Assembly (NCBI RefSeq): GCF_013408245.1
Contig: NZ_JACBYS010000013.1
Coordinates: 1 to 44,091, forward strand
DNA length: 44,091 nt
Origin: Duganella sp. 1224
GTDB lineage: Bacteria; Pseudomonadota; Gammaproteobacteria; Burkholderiales; Burkholderiaceae_D
Direction of reading: 5' to 3'
Below the pieces are notes generated by a model. It worked only from the letters and a program-made list of their open reading frames with translations, was not told the origin of the DNA and ran no database searches. Each line of letters begins with the position of its first letter. Position 1 is the stretch's first letter. Position numbers and translations under genes: made by a program. Of this stretch, positions 27,501-34,637 are shown piece by piece.

Positions 27501-27768
27501 AGCGGATCGATTTGCTCGGCCCCTTTTCCACCTTATAGGTCATCTTGCCGGCCAGGTCGCTGAAGATGCGCGCCTGCATCGACGAGGTCAGCGTTTCGCG
27601 ATAGCCCCAGTAAATCGCGAACGAGGCGCCGACCAGCAGCACCAGCAGCAGCGCGTTGCGTTTGCGTTTGCTTTTCTTGGGGGCGCCTTCTTCTGGCGGT
27701 AGGGGTGGATCCATCTGCGCTTGCGCCAGATGGGCTTCGGATGATTCGGTTGTATTTGGAGGCAGCAT
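24589..27768 (-). CDS. Divergent class A penicillin-binding protein (transglycosylase/transpeptidase)
   Basis: A 1059-aa bifunctional peptidoglycan synthase-like protein. A short cytoplasmic tail precedes one membrane helix (ALLLVLLVGASFAIYWGY, about 40-57). The GT51 transglycosylase region shows LLFIENREL (185-193), with the catalytic glutamate followed by N instead of the usual D. GGSTLATQIEKY (229-240) and ARRRIVLEYLNTVPLS follow. The transpeptidase motifs are present: S520-TAK, S630-TN and K951-TG. The roughly 320 residues between SxN and KTG far exceed the common class A spacing, implying a large insertion around 640-850. An in-frame GTG lies one codon before the ATG at 27768. Its own transcript is likely, because a terminator precedes it. 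Confidence 0.85.
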   Translation of the reverse strand: MLPPNTTESSEAHLAQAQMDPPLPPEEGAPKKSKRKRNALLLVLLVGASFAIYWGYRETLTSSMQARIFSDLAGKMTYKVEKGPSKSIRFPHDSPYDERLGYAGLPDYIGKLSQRDYQVAAQARISSKMADMVDMGVFATYREKTKTGLTIYDCRAQELFAASYPERIYNKFEQAPQVLVSSLLFIENRELLDNTYPKRNPAVEWDRLGKAVLEKTASAVGGGHRAAGGSTLATQIEKYRHSPEGRTGSMKDKLQQMVSASMRSYMDGPDTSKARRRIVLEYLNTVPLSAKPGYGEVNGIGDGMWVWYGRSFDDVNQRLNGKLEKPDAETARVFKEALSLMIAQRRPSYYLGDGAADLEVLANSHLRILANDGAITPAMRDMALKQHLHPATGNGLQSAPPQTFVSRKASNAIRNHLANLLGDNRMYNLDRLDLTVVSTLDAQAQTAVTQVLRDLRDPEKAKAAGLTGKGMLGNGDPANVVYSFTLLEKGEQNNLLRLQTDNFDQPLDINEGAKLDLGSTAKLRTLVTYLDIVDQLHKKYGGMDNAALSQVKVDPQDKLSQWAIDYFKALPVDPDKRALTPMLNAAMERKYSGNPGEGFFTGGGLHHFGNFSKEDNSKILTVTEALRHSTNLVFVRLMRDVAKFYMFQSPGSSASLLADADDPRRAGYLARFADKEGKEFLVRFYAKYKGKPQNEIDKIVIANIRSTATRLAVIHRTLYPEATVAQFSAYLHDNLPSQNEVPEDRVAKLYEQYSADNWSLADRGYLARVHPLELWMAAYMLKHPGATLTQMTAASEKERQEVYQWLFKTHRKHAQDKRIAGLIEVEGFMEIHKQWKKMGYPFDSLVPSYATTLGASADRPASLAEMMGIIVNGGVRKSSQRITSLHFAKGTPYETLVTKAPPTGNEQVISPEVARVTADAIRGVVSDGTAKRVKSAFVSADGAIIPVGGKTGTGDQRFDVYAAGGRLIESRYVNRSATFVFNIGERFFGSMTAYVHGPESKNYDFTSALPVQLLVVLAPSLMPLIEPHAVPKPGAAPMVMKVGGMAPEVAKPPLQACGG

Positions 27769-27870
27769 CACGATGTTTCAGTCAGTCTTGCTAGCTTCCA
27801 TTGCACCACATCACAGCGATGACGATGGGAGCGGACGCACAATAATTGCTTGGCACCGTTTATTTTTCGC

Positions 27871-27909
27871 AAAAAAACAACGGCGTTCTCTCCGAAGAAG
27901 GAACGCCGT
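27871..27909 (-). terminator. Terminator of the five-gene operon
   Basis: A 9-bp stem ACGGCGTTC (27880-27888) pairs with GAACGCCGT (27901-27909) around a 12-nt loop. On the minus strand a TG and seven T follow. It lies 36 bp past the CinA-like gene's stop. Confidence 0.88.
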
Positions 27910-27944
27910 GTCATGCGACTGTCACATTGCAGCCGATAAGCGGA

Positions 27945-28730
27945 TTAGGCCGGCTTGAACTCTACCTGAAGCTTGCGCAACTCGTCGCACAGTTGCAGGA
28001 ACGCGGTGGCCGTTTGCACCGGCTCGCCCTTGACGCCCAGTTCGATGTGGCGGCGGGTGGTGGCGTCGCCCACGCTGGGCAGGCTGAACACTTTGACGCG
28101 CGGGAATTGCTGCTCGATCGCCACCATCAGTGGCGTCAGCGCCGATTCGGCCGTCTCGTACACCAGCACTGATTCCTCCAGCCGCGGCTCGCGGTTGAAC
28201 AGGTCGGCGTAGTGGTTGTCCAGCACCCACTCCAGCATCGGCCAGGCCATCACCGGGAAGCCCGGCACGAAGTAGTGCTTGCGCAGCGCGAAGCCGGCGA
28301 TGTTGTTGTACGGATTGGGAATCAGCGCCGCGCCCTCGGCGAATTCGGCCATCTTGAGGCGGTGCAGGTTTTCCGGTGAGTTCAGGTCGGCGCTCTGGCC
28401 GGCCTCCTGCGCTATTTGCAGGATGCGCTGCTGGATGTTGCGCTTGCCCTGCTCGTGCAGCACCAGCGGCAGGCCGAGCGCGTCGGCGGCGGCCTGGCGG
28501 GTGTGGTCGTCCGGCGTGGCGCCGATGCCGCCGCAGCAGAACACGATGTCGTCGCTGGCAAAGGTACGCTTCAGCGTGGCGGTGATGCGGGCCGGGTCGT
28601 CCGGCAGGATCTCGGCCCAGGTCAGTTGCAGGCCGCGCGCCGCCAGCATCTGCACGACCTTGGGGAAATGCTGGTCGACGCGGCGCCCCGACAGGATTTC
28701 GTCGCCGATGATGATGAGTCCGATTGCCAT
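27945..28730 (-). CDS. CinA-like / molybdopterin-binding domain protein
   Basis: A 261-aa cytosolic protein of the MoaB/MogA-CinA N-terminal fold. The start is the ATG at 28730, preceded by AAGGA at 8-nt spacing. IIIGDEILSGRRVDQHFPKVVQMLAARGLQL is the opening signature. DDIVFCCGGIGATPDDHTRQAAADALGLPLV contains the nucleotide/pterin-binding loop (GGIGATPDD). Only the N-terminal CinA half is present; the amidohydrolase half is lacking. These stand-alone proteins are often annotated as competence/damage-inducible or nicotinamide-nucleotide-related, but their role is not settled. It is the last gene of the operon, 10 bp after the EI24 gene. Confidence 0.85.
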   Translation of the reverse strand: MAIGLIIIGDEILSGRRVDQHFPKVVQMLAARGLQLTWAEILPDDPARITATLKRTFASDDIVFCCGGIGATPDDHTRQAAADALGLPLVLHEQGKRNIQQRILQIAQEAGQSADLNSPENLHRLKMAEFAEGAALIPNPYNNIAGFALRKHYFVPGFPVMAWPMLEWVLDNHYADLFNREPRLEESVLVYETAESALTPLMVAIEQQFPRVKVFSLPSVGDATTRRHIELGVKGEPVQTATAFLQLCDELRKLQVEFKPA

Positions 28731-28740
28731 CTGAGTATCC

Positions 28741-29577
28741 TTAAGTAAGTTCCGCCGGAATGACGGCGGCTGTTTCCGCGGCAGCGGCCGCCCGCAGGCG
28801 CGCCAGCGCATCCAGGCAATAGTACGCGAACCACAAGCCGGTAAAGATAAAAATCAGCACATACAGCCAGATCGACACGGCCGCCAGGAAGGGGAACATC
28901 ACCACCGCCATCACGCCGCCCAGCCAGATGGCGCCCGGCAGCGCGCCGGCGGCGCCCGACACCACGCCGATCACTAGCAGCGGCCAGCGGTGCTCGCGCA
29001 GGATCTGGTGGCGCTCCTCGCTGCTGGCGTAGTCGGCCAGCGTGTCGTACACCATCACGCGGCAGGTCAGCCAGCCCCACAGCAGCGCCTGCACCACCAC
29101 CGCCAGCGGCGGAAACGCGTACAGCGGCAACGTCAGTATCCACAAGCCGATGAAAATCGCCATGCCGCCCAGCGCCACGCCGACGCTGCCCAGCACCGAG
29201 CCGCCCTTGCGCTGCTCCAGCTGCGGGTAATGGCGCAGGCCGACGTGGCGGCCGATCAGCGGCATCGCCACCACGCCGATGAAGATCAGCGCGGTCAAAA
29301 TCATCAGCGGCAGCAGGCCCAGCATGGCGATCAGCGGCACCACCACCGCCGTCAGCGTGCCCAGGCCGAGGCTGCGCAGCCAGCTGGTGCTGGTGGCGAA
29401 CAGGTTATGTTCGGCGAACAGCGCGTGCAGGTAGTCGACCAGCGGCTGCAGATAAAAATACAGCGCCGCCGCCCAGACACCCAGCGCCAGCAGAAACGGC
29501 ACGATGCTCATCAACAGCATCTTGCCATGCCATTGGGACAAAAAAGCGCGGCCCCACGCGCGGAACACTCCACCCAT
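28741..29577 (-). CDS. EI24-domain (CysZ-like) membrane protein
   Basis: An inner-membrane protein of 278 aa with about six hydrophobic segments, for example MLLMSIVPFLLALGVWAAALYFYL, LTAVVVPLIAMLGLLPLMILTALIFIGVVAMPLI and VGVALGGMAIFIGLWILTLPLYAFPPLAVVVQALLWGW. The family includes the sulfate permease CysZ, but a sulfate role is not shown here. The ATG at 29577 overlaps the sterol-desaturase stop as TGATG, indicating translational coupling. The alternative TTG one codon earlier is less likely. No cysteine-biosynthesis gene is nearby. Confidence 0.86.
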   Translation of the reverse strand: MGGVFRAWGRAFLSQWHGKMLLMSIVPFLLALGVWAAALYFYLQPLVDYLHALFAEHNLFATSTSWLRSLGLGTLTAVVVPLIAMLGLLPLMILTALIFIGVVAMPLIGRHVGLRHYPQLEQRKGGSVLGSVGVALGGMAIFIGLWILTLPLYAFPPLAVVVQALLWGWLTCRVMVYDTLADYASSEERHQILREHRWPLLVIGVVSGAAGALPGAIWLGGVMAVVMFPFLAAVSIWLYVLIFIFTGLWFAYYCLDALARLRAAAAAETAAVIPAELT

Positions 29578-30569
29578 CAAACAATATCCTTACGTGCGTA
29601 TTCAATCATGCGGCGCAGGCCCAGCACCTGCTGCGCCCAGAAGCCCTTGCCGTAGTCGCGCCCCGGAGTCTGGCGGCCGTCGGCGCCGTTGCGCGGCAGC
29701 TGGTCGCGGATGCCGGTGGCGACGAATTGCGGCGTGAAATTGGCGGTGCGGAACAGGATATCCCACACCGGCAGCAGCACGGCAAAATTGCAGCCACCCA
29801 GCTTGCCATCCTTGTTCTCGTGCCCGGCGCCGATCGCGTGGTGCATGCGGTGATAGCGCGGCGACACCAGCAGCCGCTCGCCCAGCCAGCCGAAATGGAT
29901 GCGGACGTTGGCGTGCTGCAGGCTCTGCAGAATACGCGACACCGACACCAGCAGCACATACTGCGCCGGCTCGACGCCGATGCACAGTGCGATCACGCCC
30001 ATATACACGTCGCGCAGCAGGTCGTCGAGGATGTGGTTGCGGTCGTCGCTCCACAGGTTCATGTTCTGCTGGCTGTGGTGCAGGCCGTGCAGGCCCCACC
30101 ACCAGTTGAAGTGGTGCGAGGCGCGGTGATACCAGTAATCGAAGAAGTCCAGCACCACGAAATACACGGCAAACGCGGCCAGCGGGTTGATGCCGGGCCA
30201 CAGCGACTCCAGGTTGAACGGGTGGACGCCATCAAAGCGCAGCCAGCCGGCCAGGCTGTCCATCAGCGGATCAAGCGTGAAGAAAATCAGCACCGAAAAC
30301 ACGCCGATCCGGTGCAGCACGGTGTAAATAAAGTCGTTCCAGCGCGCGCGTGGGTCGGTGATCTTCTGCGCCGGAATCAAGGACTCCAGCGGCCGCAGCA
30401 CCAGGAACAGCAGCGCCAGTTCCAGCAGGCCGATCAGCAGCCACTCGGTGCCCTCGAACGCGTCCTCGACAAATTCGCCGAAGCCGAGCCGGAACACCAG
30501 CGGCTGGACCGCCGTTTCAAACAACCAGCCCTGCGCCACGCCGAGCCAGTCAGACAGTGTGTCGATCAT
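29577..30569 (-). CDS. Sterol desaturase / fatty acid hydroxylase family protein
   Basis: A 330-aa membrane-bound di-iron oxygenase-like protein. Hydrophobic helices (LLIGLLELALLFLVL, IGVFSVLIFFTLDPL, PLAAFAVYFVVLDFFDYWYH) embed it in the membrane. The three histidine boxes are intact: HRASHH at 148-153, HGLHH at 161-165 and HRMHH at 240-244. Members hydroxylate or desaturate sterols or fatty acids; bacterial substrates vary and cannot be read from the sequence. The ATG overlaps the preceding deacetylase stop by four bases (ATGA), and its own stop overlaps the EI24 start. It is thus locked into the operon. Confidence 0.9.
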   Translation of the reverse strand: MIDTLSDWLGVAQGWLFETAVQPLVFRLGFGEFVEDAFEGTEWLLIGLLELALLFLVLRPLESLIPAQKITDPRARWNDFIYTVLHRIGVFSVLIFFTLDPLMDSLAGWLRFDGVHPFNLESLWPGINPLAAFAVYFVVLDFFDYWYHRASHHFNWWWGLHGLHHSQQNMNLWSDDRNHILDDLLRDVYMGVIALCIGVEPAQYVLLVSVSRILQSLQHANVRIHFGWLGERLLVSPRYHRMHHAIGAGHENKDGKLGGCNFAVLLPVWDILFRTANFTPQFVATGIRDQLPRNGADGRQTPGRDYGKGFWAQQVLGLRRMIEYARKDIV

Positions 30570-31324
30570 TTTTTATAGTCCGGATGCTCGCGCAGCGTGG
30601 CGAAGCACATGCCTTTCTGCTCCAGCCCGCTAATCAGAGGTTCAAGATTCGCCGGCGCCCAAGGGTCCTTGCGCGACCAGATGCCCATGTGGATCAGCAC
30701 GATATCGCCACCGCGCAGCTCGCGCAACGACTTCCGCAGCAGTACCGTATTCGGGTACTTTTCGCTCGCCAGTTCGTCACCCGAAAAGCCGGCCGGCGAC
30801 CAGCCCACGTGCGCGTAGCCGCAGGCCTTGCCGATCTCCAGCAGGCGCGGCGAGGTGCGGCCGGCCGGCGCGCGCCATAGCGGATCGAGATGCGTGCCGG
30901 TCAGTTCGACAAAGCGCTGGTCGACGCGCTGAAGCTGCTGGCAATACTGCTGCGGCGTCCAGCTGACCAGCTTGCCCGCCTGCGGGCCGAAACCGGGCTT
31001 GACCACCACCGCGCCATCGGCGCCGTCGCGCGCGTACACGGCGTGGTCCCAGGTATGGGTGCCGACCGCGTGGCCCTCGGCCACGCGCGCCTTCCAGTAC
31101 GCGGACCAGGATGGATCAAGCGAATAATCGCCGCGCACGGTTTTCTCGTTGGCCAGGAAGAAGGTGGCCTTGATCTGGTGGCGGTTCAGCGTGTCGGCGA
31201 TCAGCCCGGCCTGCGACTGGCTGCCGGTGTCAAAGGTCAGGTAGATGGTGCCCTTGCAGGCCGCCGGCGCCGCCTGCAACGGCGCCGCCAGTGCCAACAG
31301 GGTCAGGGCGGCGGCGCGCTGCAT
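30566..31324 (-). CDS. Polysaccharide deacetylase (NodB-type) family protein, exported
   Basis: A 252-aa predicted secreted carbohydrate esterase. The start is the ATG at 31324 because it opens a signal peptide (MQRAAALTLLALAAPLQA) and overlaps the upstream stop as TGATG. NodB motif 1 reads TFDTGS (30-35): the catalytic first aspartate, D32, is present, but the second aspartate of the usual TFDDG, a metal ligand, is threonine. Motif 2 is H90-TWD-H94. Motif 3 is RAPAG. Relatives with TFDTG exist as I recall, so it may still be active with altered metal binding. It probably acts on an envelope or extracellular glycan. Confidence 0.87.
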   Translation of the reverse strand: MQRAAALTLLALAAPLQAAPAACKGTIYLTFDTGSQSQAGLIADTLNRHQIKATFFLANEKTVRGDYSLDPSWSAYWKARVAEGHAVGTHTWDHAVYARDGADGAVVVKPGFGPQAGKLVSWTPQQYCQQLQRVDQRFVELTGTHLDPLWRAPAGRTSPRLLEIGKACGYAHVGWSPAGFSGDELASEKYPNTVLLRKSLRELRGGDIVLIHMGIWSRKDPWAPANLEPLISGLEQKGMCFATLREHPDYKK

Positions 31325-32286
31325 CAGCGTTGCGCGGAATTGAAGAAGAACACGCCGTGCGGCGAACGGCCGACCGGGATCACCTTGATCACCTTGCGGC
31401 TTGGCAGATCGATCACCGCCACCTTCTTGATCCAGCGCAGCGTGACCCACATGGTCTTGCCGTCGTCGGTCACTTCCATGCAGTCCGGGCCGCCGGGCAC
31501 GTTGATCTGGCCGACGTTTTCCAATGTCTTCTGATCAATGATGTTAATCGAATTGGAAACACGGTTGGAGACGTAGGTGTAGCGCCCATCGCCGGCCGAG
31601 CGGAAGTTGTGCGCGCCCATGCCGGTCTTGATGCGCTTGACGGTTTTCTGCGCCTTCCAGTCGATCACTTCCACGTAGTCGCTGCCCATGATGCCGACCA
31701 GCAGATACTGGTCGTCCGGCGTCATGGCGATCCCCGCCGGCAGCTTGCCGACCGGCAGCGTCCACTTGACGGTCTGCGTGGTCAGGTCGATGGCGCTGAC
31801 CTGGTCGCTGCCCTGCTGGGTGATGAACACCATGGTGCTGGCGGCGTTGAAGGCCATGTGGCTCGGCAGCTTGGGCAGCGGGATGCGCTTGGCCAGCGCC
31901 AGGTTGGCGCCGTCGTATTTGTACAGGTCGACGCGGTCCAGCCGCAGCGAGTTCGACACGAACCATTTCTGGTCGGGCGAGAAGCCGATCTGGTACGGGT
32001 CGAGGATGTCCTTGACGGTGCGCTGCGGCTTGCCGGTTTTCGGGTCGAGGAAGATCAGCTCGTTGCCGACCGAGCTGGCGACGATCAGCGACTTGTTGTC
32101 CGGCGTCGCCATCAGGTGGTGCGGCTCCTTGCCGACCGGGATGGTGCCGAAGTCCTGGTAGGTGGCCTGGTCCAGCAGTTGTACGGTGGCGTCGCGGGAA
32201 TTCAGGACCACCACGACATTGGCCTGGGCCGCGCCAACAGCCAGCAGGACGGTGGAAAAAACAAGACTGCGGAACATGGAAAACAT
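31324..32286 (-). CDS. YncE-family beta-propeller protein, exported
   Basis: About 320 aa, first gene of the five-gene operon. The start is taken as the ATG at 32286; an ATG at 32277 (MFRSLVFSTVLLAVGAAQA) gives the cleanest signal peptide and is equally plausible. The mature protein consists of repeated 40-45-residue blades (VVVLNSRDATVQLLDQATYQDFGTIPVGKEPHHLMATPDNKSLIVASS; WTLPVGKLPAGIAMTPDDQYLLVGI; VINIIDQKTLENVGQINVPGG-like). They form a seven-bladed YVTN/cytochrome d1-type propeller. There is no CxxCH haem motif. The function is unknown. The stop overlaps the deacetylase start. It lies back to back with the FKBP gene. Confidence 0.86.
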   Translation of the reverse strand: MFSMFRSLVFSTVLLAVGAAQANVVVVLNSRDATVQLLDQATYQDFGTIPVGKEPHHLMATPDNKSLIVASSVGNELIFLDPKTGKPQRTVKDILDPYQIGFSPDQKWFVSNSLRLDRVDLYKYDGANLALAKRIPLPKLPSHMAFNAASTMVFITQQGSDQVSAIDLTTQTVKWTLPVGKLPAGIAMTPDDQYLLVGIMGSDYVEVIDWKAQKTVKRIKTGMGAHNFRSAGDGRYTYVSNRVSNSINIIDQKTLENVGQINVPGGPDCMEVTDDGKTMWVTLRWIKKVAVIDLPSRKVIKVIPVGRSPHGVFFFNSAQR

Positions 32287-32376
32287 CGCCAGTGAGAGCA
32301 AAGCTTTATTTTACGTGCAAACCGGGCGCTGGCGAGACGAAACCGGGACAAATCTTCATGCGTGCGACGGCCCTGC

Positions 32377-32382
32377 TACAAT
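32377..32382 (+). promoter_or_regulatory. Putative -10 box of the FKBP gene
   Basis: TACAAT lies 29 bp upstream of the ATG at 32412, with only a weak -35 candidate around 32354. Position and AT content make it the best candidate in the gap. Confidence 0.4.
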
Positions 32383-32411
32383 TCCGGCCTGTTTCTAATG
32401 AAAGGAAGATC

Positions 32412-32768
32412 ATGTCCACCATCACCACCCCATCCGGCCTGCAATACATCGAACTGACCGTCGGCGAAGGCGCGGAAGCCAAGGCCGGCCAGAACGTCAC
32501 CGTGCACTACACCGGCTGGCTGCAAAACGACGACGGCAGCAAGGGCCCGAAATTCGATTCGAGCAAAGACCGCAACGATCCGTTCGAGTTCGCGCTGGGC
32601 GCCGGCATGGTCATCCGCGGCTGGGACGAAGGCGTGCAGGGCATGAAGATCGGCGGCACCCGCCAGCTGATCATTCCAGCCGACCTGGGCTACGGCTCGC
32701 GCGGCGCCGGCGGCGTGATCCCGCCCAACGCCACGCTGATTTTTGACGTGGAACTGCTGGGCGTTTAA
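32412..32768 (+). CDS. FKBP-type peptidyl-prolyl cis-trans isomerase
   Basis: A small single-domain FKBP of 118 aa that speeds proline isomerisation in folding proteins. The ATG at 32412 follows AAAGGAAG at good spacing; earlier in-frame codons belong to the leader. TPSGLQYIELTVGEGAEAKAGQNVTVHYTGWL, FDSSKDRNDPFEFALGAGMVIRGWDEGVQGMKIGGTRQLIIPADLGYGSRGAGGVIPPNATLIFDVELL contains the full set of active-site residues (Y, F, D, W, Y, F). There is no signal peptide, so it is cytosolic. It is a single gene, convergent with the anti-sigma-like gene 9 bp away. Confidence 0.95.
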   Translation: MSTITTPSGLQYIELTVGEGAEAKAGQNVTVHYTGWLQNDDGSKGPKFDSSKDRNDPFEFALGAGMVIRGWDEGVQGMKIGGTRQLIIPADLGYGSRGAGGVIPPNATLIFDVELLGV

Positions 32769-32777
32769 GCCCATCCG

Positions 32778-33560
32778 CTAGCGCTGCCAGTTGCGGCGCA
32801 GCGCTTCCAGCTCCGCGCGCGTATCGAGCATGCCGCCGACGATGCGCTGGTCGATCGCCTCCAGCAGCGCCGTCGGCATCTCGGTGCCCGCCGCGCGGTA
32901 GCCGCCGCCGGCCGCCGGCAGCGGCCGCGCATTCTGCACCATCACCGGTATCCGCCACTCGTCGTTGGCGCGGCAGGCAATGCCGACCACATCCTGCGTC
33001 ATCCCCACCAGCGTAAAACTGCGGCAGTACGTGCCCTCGTTCGACAGGAAGCTCAGGCCCACGCGCACCTCGCTGTCGGTCTGCACCGCCGCCCCCAACT
33101 GCTGGCTGAGCGCGGTGGCCAGCTTGCCCTGCGCCAGCAGCCAACCGTTGCGGCTGGCCACCTCGCTCGGCGGCGGCTTGGCCTCGCCGCCAAACCAGTC
33201 GGGCTGCCACTTGGCCAGCCCGAACTTGCCGGCCGCCAGCCCCAGCACCATCACCAACGCCAGCGCGCTCCACTCCAGCCAGCTCCAGCGCCGGCGCGCG
33301 GCCTTGCGCACCGCCTGCTGCGCGGCCAGCCGCTGCGCCCGCACCGCCGCCAGCTGCACCACGTTGGCGCTCTGGCGCGCGCGCGCGGCGGACGGGCCGC
33401 GCTGGTCGGCATACACGCCTTCGTCGCGCGCCGCGCGCAGCCGCGCCACCCGGCGTGCCAGGCTGCTGTCATGGCGCATGGCGGCTTCGACCGCGCGGCG
33501 GGTATCTTCGTCCAGCTCGCCATCGGCATAGGCCATCAGTGTCTCGTCTGAAAAGCTCAT
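32778..33560 (-). CDS. Anti-sigma-factor-like membrane protein
   Basis: A 260-aa single-pass protein resembling transmembrane anti-sigma factors. The N-terminal cytoplasmic part (MSFSDETLMAYADGELDEDTRRAVEAAMRHDSSLARRVARLRAARDEG) has the ADGELD signature of anti-sigma domains but lacks the HxxxCxxC zinc motif. A long arginine/alanine-rich helix follows. One membrane segment (94-113) and a periplasmic domain complete it (LSNEGTYCRSFTLVGMTQDVVGIACRANDEWRIPVM, two cysteines). Anti-sigma genes normally sit beside an ECF sigma gene; none lies here, so the partner is either elsewhere or lost. It is divergent from the HU gene. Confidence 0.78.
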   Translation of the reverse strand: MSFSDETLMAYADGELDEDTRRAVEAAMRHDSSLARRVARLRAARDEGVYADQRGPSAARARQSANVVQLAAVRAQRLAAQQAVRKAARRRWSWLEWSALALVMVLGLAAGKFGLAKWQPDWFGGEAKPPPSEVASRNGWLLAQGKLATALSQQLGAAVQTDSEVRVGLSFLSNEGTYCRSFTLVGMTQDVVGIACRANDEWRIPVMVQNARPLPAAGGGYRAAGTEMPTALLEAIDQRIVGGMLDTRAELEALRRNWQR

Positions 33561-33776
33561 ATTTCCCGTCCTTTAGGCATTCCATCATAAACCTTTTTTG
33601 CGCCGCATGCGGGATTGGTGAAAACGCAGAAACCCTTTAAATACAAGGCCTTGTTGACACCGCGACGCAGCGAGGCAGCGACTACAAGGCTTACTTCATC
33701 AAGAGTTCGTACAGAAACCATTACTTTTAACAATATTTATGCTAATCTGCGCGCTCCAATAACCAAGGAGGTAGTA

Positions 33777-34064
33777 ATGAAAAAAGGCGAACTGATTGCA
33801 GAATTTGCGAAACGCACCGAGATGTCCGCTGCTGCCGCCAACGGCGCAGTGAACACCCTGATCGCCATCATCACCGAACGTCTGAAAAAGGGCGACTCGG
33901 TCGGCATCACCGGCTTCGGCACCTTCTCCGTCGCCAAGCGCGCTGCACGCAAAGGCCGCAATCCCGCAACCGGCGAAGCGATCAAGATCGCTGCGTCGAA
34001 AACCCCGAAATTCTCGGCTGGCGCCACGCTGAAATCGGCAGTCAACCCGACGAAGAAGAAGTAA
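33777..34064 (+). CDS. HU-family DNA-binding protein
   Basis: A 95-aa nucleoid protein that binds and bends DNA as a dimer. The start ATG at 33777 follows a near-consensus AAGGAGG at 8-nt spacing; earlier in-frame codons are the leader. MKKGELIAEFAKRTEMSAAAANGAVNTLIAIITERLKKGDSVGITGFGTFSV is the helical body. RKGRNPATGEAIKIAASKTPKFSAG is the DNA-gripping beta-arm with the intercalating proline in RNPATG. The upstream region is AT-rich and contains two copies of TACAAGGC (33642 and 33683). A hairpin terminator follows. Confidence 0.93.
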   Translation: MKKGELIAEFAKRTEMSAAAANGAVNTLIAIITERLKKGDSVGITGFGTFSVAKRAARKGRNPATGEAIKIAASKTPKFSAGATLKSAVNPTKKK

Positions 34065-34103
34065 TTCTTCCGGAGTTTTACGCGTGCCCGCAAGGGCACC
34101 GAG

Positions 34104-34151
34104 ACGGCGGCTCATGCGGGTAGATGCCCGGCATGGCCGCCGTTCTGTTTT
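34104..34151 (+). terminator. Terminator after the HU gene
   Basis: A long GC-rich hairpin has arms ACGGCGGC-CATGC type (34104-34117 with 34131-34143, one bulged T). It is followed by TTCTGTTTT. It lies about 40 bp after the HU stop. Confidence 0.65.
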
Positions 34152-34227
34152 GGAGCGCGCCCTCTAGCGGGTTTGGCCGCCGCTGCGGTTATGATGCGAT
34201 GGTCAACCACATCACAAGGAGCGCGGT

Positions 34228-34479
34228 ATGAGTTTGCAAGAACAGTTTGAACAGGCCCAGGCGGACTCGAAGAATCTGCCGGAACGTCCGGACAACCAGA
34301 CGCTGCTGAAGATTTACGCGCTGTTCAAGCAGGCGTCGAGCGGCGATGCGAGCGGCGAGCGCCCGGGCATGACGGACTTCGTGGGCCGCGCCAAGTTCGA
34401 CGCGTGGGCCGAGCTCAAGGGCACCAGCCAGGATCAGGCCAAGCAGCAGTACATCGACCTGATCGAAGACCTGAAGTAA
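34228..34479 (+). CDS. Acyl-CoA-binding protein
   Basis: An 83-aa four-helix ACBP that binds medium/long-chain acyl-CoA in the cytosol. FEQAQADSKNLPERPDNQTLLKIYALFKQASSGD is the family signature with the YALFKQA core. FVGRAKFDAWAELKGTSQDQAKQQYIDLIEDL completes the binding helices. AAGGAGC lies 8-9 nt before the ATG. It sits close to PHA-related genes (granule-region protein, PHB depolymerase), consistent with a role in acyl-CoA pools. Its stop codon is the left edge of a short palindromic element. Confidence 0.94.
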   Translation: MSLQEQFEQAQADSKNLPERPDNQTLLKIYALFKQASSGDASGERPGMTDFVGRAKFDAWAELKGTSQDQAKQQYIDLIEDLK

Positions 34480-34544
34480 GCCCGCACGGCGGCTGTGGGG
34501 TCAGACCCCGTACGGGGTCTGACCCCGGAGCGGAGCCTCGGGGT
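34479..34544. repeat. Short palindromic element, copy 3
   Basis: A perfect 30-bp palindrome (34497-34526) is flanked by outer arms AGCCCG (34479-34484) and CGGGGT (34539-34544), which pair at five of six positions. It lies between the convergent acyl-CoA-binding and PHA-granule genes. Confidence 0.85.
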
Positions 34545-34637
34545 AACGGTGGCGCGTTCAGCCCGCCTGCTTGGACCGGCCAACATCCCGCGAACCGCCA
34601 CCCCGAAAAAAAAGGACCTCCGCGGTCCTTTTATTTT

